From positions 1-40,376 of IMG/VR virus record IMGVR_UViG_3300027142_000014: a DNA stretch of 40,376 nt. One strand, written 5' to 3'. This DNA is from a virus. Below are positions 34,475 through 40,376 of the stretch, piece by piece; position 1 is the stretch's first letter; each line of letters starts with the position of its first letter. Both the position numbers and the translations under genes were made by a program. The notes under the pieces were generated by a model, which was given only the letters and a program-made list of their open reading frames with translations, did not search any database and was not told the DNA's origin.

Positions 34475-35139
34475 GAGTTTTCCGCGAGAATTTTGTAGTC
34501 GATCTCAGTAATTCGGCTGTAGCTGCCGCACTTATGCTTGGTTAGCGAGTTATAAGCAAGACTAATCCGCTTCTGATTTGACTTGTTGGGTGGCACTGAA
34601 TGAGGTAGGTAAGATGGGAAAATAATAAAATCTCCGTTTTTCAAATTAATAGGCATAATGGAATCGGTGTACTTTTTTTCTCTGTCTGGATTAGCTGGAT
34701 TAAAAGGCTTTGGATCAATAAAATTTCTTGTTGTTTGAGCGTAAAGTTTATGAAAAACGATTACGTTATTGCTGTCCGTAGCTTCCAAATAAAGCACGCC
34801 AGAGGCAATTGAATTAGGATGAATGTGCTGTTGTGTATGTTCGTTTGGGTAGTTCCAGTTGACCCAACTCTGAGTCAACAAGCATTCGCCGTCAACATTC
34901 ATTTTATTCCGAATGAAATTTGTCGTTTGTTCGCAGATGAAATTTTTAAGATTAATAAATCTTGGGTCATTCAAGATATATTTGTTTGTACTGAAATGAT
35001 GGGTTGAACCCATGTTTCTGTCAGACGGATGCTCCTCTTCTTTCTTCAAAGAGTCAAATTCTTTCTTAAACTTTTTTCCAAGATTCATCTTGACCAGAGG
35101 AATCGGAAACATGTCAAGCGTTTCAGTTTGGATTTTCAT
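34471..35139 (-). CDS. 2OG-Fe(II) oxygenase
   Basis: Start taken at MKIQTETLDMFPIPLVKMNL (222 residues), overlapping the upstream gene by 17 bases. Jelly-roll dioxygenase of the type common in phages: SWVNWNYPNEHTQQHIHPNS, ASGVLYLEA, then NGDFIIFPSYLPHSVPPN (distal His) and KRISLAYN (2OG-binding Arg). The HxH-type proximal motif is as in the phage TIGR02466-like group. Substrate unknown; may hydroxylate protein or nucleobase. Confidence 0.82.
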   Translation of the reverse strand: MKIQTETLDMFPIPLVKMNLGKKFKKEFDSLKKEEEHPSDRNMGSTHHFSTNKYILNDPRFINLKNFICEQTTNFIRNKMNVDGECLLTQSWVNWNYPNEHTQQHIHPNSIASGVLYLEATDSNNVIVFHKLYAQTTRNFIDPKPFNPANPDREKKYTDSIMPINLKNGDFIIFPSYLPHSVPPNKSNQKRISLAYNSLTKHKCGSYSRITEIDYKILAENS

Positions 35140-35401
35140 TTTCGAGTTCACGATATTTTTGCTCTGCATCTTCTCTAGCATTTGGCCCGCCATAATACCA
35201 GCCTTTTGTGCCAAAATCTTCATCTTTGGGCAAATATTCTGCCGGTTCAATTTTAACTCCTTTAATTTCATATCCGTTGTGTTTTTGGATCAACACAACT
35301 TCGTAGCCACCGCACTTATAATACATTGCAACCTTGTCGGTGCGCTTAACCTGCTTCATGGAATAACCATGATTTTTCATTTCAATTGGGAGTGGTTTCA
35401 T
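35123..35401 (-). CDS. Small conserved phage protein
   Basis: 92 residues (MKQVKRTDKVAMYYKCGGYE; VEVVLIQ-like strand; YLPKDEDFGTKGWYYGG). The phrase EYLPKDEDFGTKGW recurs in phage proteins of unknown function. ATGA overlap with the upstream gene. Confidence 0.65.
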   Translation of the reverse strand: MKPLPIEMKNHGYSMKQVKRTDKVAMYYKCGGYEVVLIQKHNGYEIKGVKIEPAEYLPKDEDFGTKGWYYGGPNAREDAEQKYRELENENPN

Positions 35402-35592
35402 GTAAGACGATTATGAAATACTTTTGAACACTGCTTCAATCCATTAGCTTTTAAATGAGCGGAAGCCCATTTTAGTTGAGTGTAACAATCTTTGCAAACA
35501 TATCCAACGTCAATGTCTTGACGGCATTCTTCTACGTTGGGATCGAACTGATACTCGCAGCACTGGCAAATAACGATTGCTGGCGCGCTCAT
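35398..35592 (-). CDS. Small zinc-binding-like protein
   Basis: Start taken at MSAPAIVICQCCEYQFDPNV (64 residues), ATGA-coupled to the upstream gene. Two CxxC pairs (CQCC, CKDC) separated by about 25 residues form a probable zinc knuckle. Function unknown. Confidence 0.65.
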   Translation of the reverse strand: MSAPAIVICQCCEYQFDPNVEECRQDIDVGYVCKDCYTQLKWASAHLKANGLKQCSKVFHNRLT

Positions 35593-35942
35593 GACCAAAT
35601 GCGATGCTTTTCAGCAATCCATTCATTACCATCATAATCTTGAAGCGTCCATTCAACGTCATGAGGAATGTCAACAATTTTGAGTGAGCTATAAGAGTCG
35701 GCGGCTTCTTTTAAGCCAAGTTCTTCTACTGTTTCAAGTAAAACAGGATCGTCACGTTTCAAATCGTGTTCACTAAAATAATTGCCGTCAACATAAAAAA
35801 TAAGACGGCGATCAGAAATCGCTGAACTTTTCTTTTCAGTTGTAAATTTCAACCTCTTCTTGTTAAGATAAAGCTCGACAGCTTTATCACTTAAACCGAA
35901 ACCACCGAAATCAGCGTTAATTAATACTTTGCGAGTTTTCAT
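35589..35942 (-). CDS. Conserved phage protein (INADFGGFGLS family)
   Basis: 117 residues. KVLINADFGGFGLSDKAVEL, RDDPVLLETVEELGLKEA, SLKIVDIPHDVEWTLQDYDG and EWIAEKHRIW are conserved features of a widespread phage hypothetical; biochemical role unknown. Confidence 0.75.
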   Translation of the reverse strand: MKTRKVLINADFGGFGLSDKAVELYLNKKRLKFTTEKKSSAISDRRLIFYVDGNYFSEHDLKRDDPVLLETVEELGLKEAADSYSSLKIVDIPHDVEWTLQDYDGNEWIAEKHRIWS

Positions 35943-35947
35943 AATTT

Positions 35948-36022
35948 TGGAGCCTCCAGTCGGATTCGAACCAACGACCTACAGTTTACAAAACTGTTGC
36001 ACTACCACTGTGCTATAGAGGC
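35948..36022 (-). tRNA. tRNA-Thr (UGU)
   Basis: 75 bases with CCA encoded. Acceptor GCCTCTA/TGGAGGC, anticodon arm ACAGT-TTTGTAA-ACTGT (TGT), T arm GTTGG-TTCGAAT-CCGAC, discriminator T. It lies 5 bases upstream of the INADFGGFGLS gene start. Confidence 0.92.
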
Positions 36023-36123
36023 GAATTTTTATTATTAAAATAGTTTGGTTTCTTGAGTAATTTTATGGTTAGCAATATGAATAGTATGATGCTAAATGAC
36101 AACATTCAAGTGTAAAATAAAAT

Positions 36124-36387
36124 ATGGACAGTCCTCGTCTACTTCAAGCAGAAATTCACGCTAGTTTTAATACTGGTTCTGGAGATTGGGCAGCATACAA
36201 AGCCCAAATAACTGGATTATACTCTGCAACTGGTTATGCCGCAAGTGGGAACGCGACATTCGGGGACTTTTCTGACCATCTAATTAGAGAGTTTAACGGC
36301 AAAATCATAGAGTTGGGGATGCCAACGGGACTGACAATCCAACCCTATGACGCCGGTTACAGATTAACTGGGATTAACCTGTCCTAG
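36124..36387 (+). CDS. Small protein of unknown function (plus strand)
   Basis: 87 residues (MDSPRLLQAEIHASFNTGSG; TGYAASGNATFGDFSDHLIR; EFNGKIIELGMPTGLTIQPY). One of only two plus-strand genes in the last 18 kb. TAAAAT sits 5 bases before the ATG but no -35 is clear. The 3' end overlaps the convergent gene by 24 bases. Confidence 0.5.
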   Translation: MDSPRLLQAEIHASFNTGSGDWAAYKAQITGLYSATGYAASGNATFGDFSDHLIREFNGKIIELGMPTGLTIQPYDAGYRLTGINLS

Positions 36388-36699
36388 CTCTTTGCTCTTG
36401 ACGTAAGCTGACATAAGAACGCAGTAGTTCATAATGTCGAGGATAGCGTCTTCGTAGCTTTCGTTCTTGACGGCGAGCTTGCCATCATTAGCGAAAGTTG
36501 AGAGCCGAGAAACCTTGTCAACGATCCTTACAAGGAACCCCTGCTCTGCGGAGCAAACACCCATCGATTCGCATCGTTGGAAATTTGCAAAGGGATTATC
36601 TCCCTTGCTGCCAGCATAATCATTGTTCTTCGCCCTCATGATCCCGAGTGCTTTATTAGTCAACTCGGTATGATGCGCGAACAGTTGCTCTCTGGTCAT
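36364..36699 (-). CDS. DUF1599/nucleotide-modification-associated-like protein
   Basis: 111 residues. KNNDYAGSKGDNPFANFQRC, GFLVRIVDKVSRLSTFANDG and ESYEDAILDIMNYCVLMSAY follow the pattern of DUF1599-type helical proteins related to MazG/dUTPase-like all-alpha NTP hydrolases, which occur with phage base modification. Metal-binding acidic residues are present in helices 1-3. Function inferred. Confidence 0.6.
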   Translation of the reverse strand: MTREQLFAHHTELTNKALGIMRAKNNDYAGSKGDNPFANFQRCESMGVCSAEQGFLVRIVDKVSRLSTFANDGKLAVKNESYEDAILDIMNYCVLMSAYVKSKELGQVNPS

Positions 36700-36707
36700 G
36701 TCGATTT

Positions 36708-37031
36708 TTAATTAATTGTTTTTAGTGCAGCGCGGAACTTATTCAGAACCGTATAGAACTTTGTTTCCTTGTCAGTTGGTTCTGGAATAATGGAGCGTAC
36801 CATTTCCTTGTCCTCTCCAACAGAAGCATGAACAATAACGTGGGCATCATCCGTGCGAGAAGTCTCTTGTGAGAGACACTGGATTGCCCATGCTACTGAG
36901 TTTTGCAGCGCGAGGTCATAAAAGTTCACACAATTCTTGAGTGAACCATCTTGTTCAAGGCTCCAAACCTCAAACCAATTCTTGTTTGGCTTAATATCTA
37001 CGCTCAAGGGAGTAAATGTTTCTTCGTTCAT
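36708..37031 (-). CDS. Protein of unknown function
   Basis: 107 residues (FTPLSVDIKPNKNWFEVWSL; NSVAWAIQCLSQETSRTDDA; FYTVLNKFRAALKTIN). No family recognised. It overlaps the upstream stop by one base. Confidence 0.55.
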   Translation of the reverse strand: MNEETFTPLSVDIKPNKNWFEVWSLEQDGSLKNCVNFYDLALQNSVAWAIQCLSQETSRTDDAHVIVHASVGEDKEMVRSIIPEPTDKETKFYTVLNKFRAALKTIN

Positions 37032-37291
37032 TAGCTATTGGGTGTGTGGAACTGCTTGGCGCGAGCCAGCATGAAATCGTGAATGTAGTGACGAGTTTCC
37101 CTGTCAAGAAGGCGACCATTCTCTTGGGGAAGAGTCTTCACGACCTCATCGAAATTCAAACCAAAAGCGAGGCAAAGCCCCTTAATCTTTCGGTAAATAC
37201 CGATCTCCTTATACTTGAGTAGAGCAAATGCAACGTCGAGTTCAGTCTCAGAAGCATTCTCTAGCTTTTCAACGAGTGGATTTTTATTCAT
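37031..37291 (-). CDS. Small helical protein of unknown function
   Basis: 86 residues (LVEKLENASETELDVAFALL; IKGLCLAFGLNFDEVVKTLP; ETRHYIHDFMLARAKQF), all-helical. Function unknown. It lies 6 bases after the rIIB-like gene. Confidence 0.55.
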   Translation of the reverse strand: MNKNPLVEKLENASETELDVAFALLKYKEIGIYRKIKGLCLAFGLNFDEVVKTLPQENGRLLDRETRHYIHDFMLARAKQFHTPNS

Positions 37292-37297
37292 AATTAA

Positions 37298-38389
37298 TCA
37301 AAATGACGGGACAATCTGAATCTGACTAATGGGAACAGCATTCCCATCAGAATCGTAATGGTAAGTCGAATTAAACGGCAACTGACTAGTGGCAATGTCG
37401 AAAATCAGATCGACAGAAAGATCGTAGCCCTTCATGCGGCTCTGGATTTGCTTAATTGTAGGATATTCACCAATTGAATGCTTAGTGTCAATATAGTTTC
37501 GAATCTTTAGTTTAATGAAATCGTTTTCAACTTCATCGTCGGAAACTTCATCATTAATATTGAAATCATAATCAGAATCATAGTCAGGATCATAATCATC
37601 ACTAGCATCCTCATTGTAAACGGCATTAGGAATTTCCTTACGCTCAGGCGTAATGTCGCTCAAGACGCGATACTTTGACACGCGCAACTTCTGATATTCG
37701 CAATCGGTCGGCACGCTAACAGCATCAGCAGGGTCAACCTCAACCACAAGGAGACGCCCATCAGAACCAGCCCAATTATTTGCATAATCGTAGCTGCCAA
37801 CGTGCAGACCAAAAGAGCAGTGATTTTCTTTGTTATCATCGACAGAGCGGCGAGCAACCTCAATCATTTCTCCAACACCATTATAAATGGAACCATTAGC
37901 GGCAACATTGCCGCGCACAACAACAGTATCCTTGTTGCCCTGCTTCGAATAAAAATCATTATTAACTCCCTTGTAGGCGAGGAACTTTCCATCAGCAGTG
38001 ATGGGAAGACTCTTGTACGAAAGGAAAGTGTAGAGTTCGTTGACTGAATTCGCAGAGGGATTCTGCATCAGACGGTCAATGAAGTTGAGCAGAGGCTCGG
38101 CATCCTTCGCCCCCTCCTTCAGCATGGCGAACAGCTTGTCCACCACAACGCCATGAACCTCAATGCCGCTGTGGAATAGCTTGCCATCATAAATGGCGAT
38201 GGCTCCATGAGTCATGTTCTTGATCTTATTCTCAATCGTGATCAACTCAGGAATGAGATCGTACTGAGCGTCAAGGATAGCTTGGCGCAAGGAAGAGAAG
38301 TTCGGGTGCGAACTCTCAACGGTGTGCGGCTTGCCATCAACGAAAACGGTGATGGAATTGTCGCGCATGATGTAGGCTGGCTTATTCAT
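37298..38389 (-). CDS. rIIB: rIIB-like protein
   Basis: 363 residues. GKFLAYKGVNNDFYSKQGNK, NGSIYNGVGEMIEVARRSVD, DNKENHCSFGLHVGSYDYAN and GRLLVVEVDPADAVSVPTDC with EYQKLRVSKYRVL follow the rIIB family of T4-like and other phages. The C-terminus has an extra Asp/Tyr-rich stretch (EDASDDYDPDYDSDYDFN). rII proteins act at the membrane in lysis timing and exclusion of other phages. It follows rIIA by 22 bases. Confidence 0.82.
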   Translation of the reverse strand: MNKPAYIMRDNSITVFVDGKPHTVESSHPNFSSLRQAILDAQYDLIPELITIENKIKNMTHGAIAIYDGKLFHSGIEVHGVVVDKLFAMLKEGAKDAEPLLNFIDRLMQNPSANSVNELYTFLSYKSLPITADGKFLAYKGVNNDFYSKQGNKDTVVVRGNVAANGSIYNGVGEMIEVARRSVDDNKENHCSFGLHVGSYDYANNWAGSDGRLLVVEVDPADAVSVPTDCEYQKLRVSKYRVLSDITPERKEIPNAVYNEDASDDYDPDYDSDYDFNINDEVSDDEVENDFIKLKIRNYIDTKHSIGEYPTIKQIQSRMKGYDLSVDLIFDIATSQLPFNSTYHYDSDGNAVPISQIQIVPSF

Positions 38390-38411
38390 AACTAGGATAT
38401 ATTATTGTGGT

Positions 38412-40376
38412 TTAGGACTTACGATTATCAACTAAATTAATGTAGTCAAGGAGAAGTTTAGCGGCACTTTTGACACCGTAGAAGGAACCGTAACGCCCCT
38501 CAAACAGTGCGAACATCATCGGATAAGACTGGTTGATTGTCAAGACTTCTTGCTTGATTTTTTCAGAAATTTTCGAGTCGAGAGTACAAATGTTATCATC
38601 GACGCAGTGGCGAGGAAAATCTCCCAAAACGTGAAACTCTTTGATTTGCTCTGGAGTGAAGCCATAGTCACCCATGTCGTCGCTTTTATTCCAAGCGTCG
38701 AAATAAACTGAAATCGGGTGATTGTCAGGCAAAGCTTTCCTCAGATCACTGAGGTGAGAAATCATAGGGAAAGAGCTTGTGCGAAATGACTTCTCCTCTT
38801 TGGCATTAAAAATTGATTTAAATTGAGCAATTGCCGCATTGAATTTGGGCATGAGGGCATCATGCAAATTAATAGCGTGAGCGGGGAGATCAGTCCTATC
38901 CAAGACGCCATAAACATTGTCATAATTGATGCCAAAATGCTTTGCAATCTTCCAGATAGTTCTGAAGTCGTGCATCTGAAAGTTTTTGTGATCACCGAAA
39001 ACAATATCGTAACTGTTGCCGCCGTTATGCTTGATGTCAACATAATAGAAAGGATCGCTAGGCATTGGAACCTTTTCCTTGAAACTGTAGCTGTAATGGC
39101 TGTTGGAAAAGATTTTGCGTACATTGTTGAACTCTTTACTCTTGGATGAAACAGGAGTGAGTTTAGAAGCGAGGTGAATATGATCGCAAGAGTTATGCTT
39201 GTAAAGCAGTTTGCTTTCGGCGTCAGCAAGGGAAACTACATAGATTATCCCATCGATTCCCTTGGAACTCATTAATCCATTAACGCGATCATGAATGTTT
39301 TTAACGTTATCATTGATAACGATACGCCAATTGTTTCCACCAGCATAAAACATCTTGGCACTGATAGTCTTTTGGACGTTCTGGGCCTTCTTTGACAACC
39401 GCACAAGATTGCGAGTGCTGCGAGACTTTCTGTAAATAGCCAACGGGACAATCGGATCACCGTTGATTTTAATTACATTTTTATTGGCATCAGTGAAGTT
39501 ATAATTAGCGTCGCAGCAAAGCGACTCAAGGTTATTGGAGCCGCTCAAAAGATACAGCTTTTTAAAAAACTCTGCTGAGTCAGAAATCGCATCGATTTCT
39601 TTTTGAACTTGCGTTTTGATTTCCGTCTCCAGCTTAGAGATGGCGCGAGCAATGAAGTTCTTGGTCTGCGCGTTGTATTCTAGATTCTCGCGAGAGTGGT
39701 GCAATGCAACCGAGCCAACCGGAAAGAAAAAGACGAAGAAATTAGAGACGTAAGAGTTAGAGAAAGCCTTGTAAATCTTTGACGATGCAATCGGATGATT
39801 CGCAAGATTGTCGAGATTCAATGGATAGGAAATGCCGCCCATCACAATGATAGGATCGGAGCGTCTGTTCCTTTCCATTCCCCAATCAGCGTTCTTGATT
39901 ACCCACTCTGGGACCAAACGGGAAAAACCTTTGCAAACAAACTTCTCGTCAGAGAAGCGAATGACCTTGTTGATTTCGCATTCGAAGTTGGAAATGTCCT
40001 CGCTTTTAACTGCAACAGAAATCTCAATGCCACTCGGCTCAGAAGTGGAAGTGTCAGAGAGCTTGGTGAAACGAGTGTCGCCATGCTCGTCAACGTACAC
40101 CGAGATGACGATCTCGTTTCCGTTGTGGCGAGACGTAACCGTAAACGAATCGGTGTACGATAGCGGTGCGAAACGACCAATGCCGAAACCGCCGATTGAA
40201 TCGTTATCGCTGCGCTTAGTGGAGCGACCATACTTGGTGTAGAGACCAAAGAGGTCAGACTCGGAAAGACCCGCGCCAAAGTCACGCACAACGAAAGTAG
40301 GACTCAGGCGAGTGGGCGCAGTAATCTCAACGTCACGGGATGAACCCTTGTTAGCATCTACCGCATTCGCGATGGT
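38412..40376 (-). CDS. rIIA: rIIA-like GHKL ATPase (5' end outside window)
   Basis: The frame is open to the window edge. N-terminal GHKL (Hsp90/MutL/histidine-kinase) ATP site: N-box IANAVDANKG at the edge, then FVVRDFGAGLS (G1), YTKYGRSTKRSDND and IGGFGIGRFAPLSYTDSF (G2 lid). The rest (about 500 residues) is unassigned but fits rIIA, which pairs with rIIB. At least 655 residues are present. The start codon is beyond the window. Confidence 0.8.
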   Translation of the reverse strand, partial: TIANAVDANKGSSRDVEITAPTRLSPTFVVRDFGAGLSESDLFGLYTKYGRSTKRSDNDSIGGFGIGRFAPLSYTDSFTVTSRHNGNEIVISVYVDEHGDTRFTKLSDTSTSEPSGIEISVAVKSEDISNFECEINKVIRFSDEKFVCKGFSRLVPEWVIKNADWGMERNRRSDPIIVMGGISYPLNLDNLANHPIASSKIYKAFSNSYVSNFFVFFFPVGSVALHHSRENLEYNAQTKNFIARAISKLETEIKTQVQKEIDAISDSAEFFKKLYLLSGSNNLESLCCDANYNFTDANKNVIKINGDPIVPLAIYRKSRSTRNLVRLSKKAQNVQKTISAKMFYAGGNNWRIVINDNVKNIHDRVNGLMSSKGIDGIIYVVSLADAESKLLYKHNSCDHIHLASKLTPVSSKSKEFNNVRKIFSNSHYSYSFKEKVPMPSDPFYYVDIKHNGGNSYDIVFGDHKNFQMHDFRTIWKIAKHFGINYDNVYGVLDRTDLPAHAINLHDALMPKFNAAIAQFKSIFNAKEEKSFRTSSFPMISHLSDLRKALPDNHPISVYFDAWNKSDDMGDYGFTPEQIKEFHVLGDFPRHCVDDNICTLDSKISEKIKQEVLTINQSYPMMFALFEGRYGSFYGVKSAAKLLLDYINLVDNRKS

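Overview
The window looks like part of a large tailed double-stranded DNA phage genome, or a phage-like contig, from an unknown bacterial host. The evidence is a terminase operon with a phage sigma factor, PhoH, a probable tail tube protein, an rIIA/rIIB pair, an array of phage-type tRNA genes with HNH and endonuclease VII genes among them, and dozens of short tightly packed genes with ATGA/GTGA overlaps. No integrase, host housekeeping operon or CRISPR array was seen. The host cannot be assigned.

Layout. (1) 1-7415, minus strand, AT-rich: partial glycosyltransferase-like gene, TerL, zinc-finger/ERCC4 nuclease, putative small terminase, sigma factor, zinc-ribbon protein, PhoH, tail-tube-like protein and a mini MscS-like membrane protein; this is the packaging and late-transcription block. 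(2) 7482-13601, plus strand, AT-rich: metallophosphoesterase, small conserved phage proteins, then a probable modification cluster (cupin, carbamoyltransferase, HAD phosphatase, APS-kinase-like/nucleotidyltransferase fusion) and two tiny membrane proteins. (3) 13.6-22.4 kb, clearly GC-richer: two minus-strand genes, then about 20 very small plus-strand genes, mostly unknown, plus a SleB-like cell wall hydrolase, an L7/L12-CTD-like protein and a DUF932-like protein. Gene groups are separated by a mosaic of palindromic repeats. A strongly structured non-coding RNA locus lies at about 19.71-20.0 kb. (4) 22.5-32.3 kb, minus strand: RuvB-like AAA+ ATPase, AT-hook protein, lipoprotein and membrane proteins, beta-helix protein, then a long run of short coiled-coil and phage-accessory proteins that are visibly paralogous and share shuffled modules. 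(5) 32.3-36.0 kb: seven tRNA genes, an antisense HNH endonuclease, an endonuclease VII, a 2OG-Fe(II) oxygenase. (6) 36.1-40.4 kb: nucleotide-metabolism-like protein, rIIB-like, rIIA-like (cut by the window end).

The most striking signal is a uniform promoter class, TTGAC/TTGC - 16 bp - YANNCT, placed so that transcription should begin at or within a base or two of the ATG. Eleven genes show exactly 7 (or 6) bases between the -10 hexamer and the ATG and two more show 9, implying leaderless mRNAs. The same promoter also sits in front of the structured RNA, where no ORF starts at the predicted +1. In at least six places the TGA stop codon of the upstream gene is part of the next promoter's TTGA -35 element. 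These observations are direct readings of the sequence; transcription itself is inferred.
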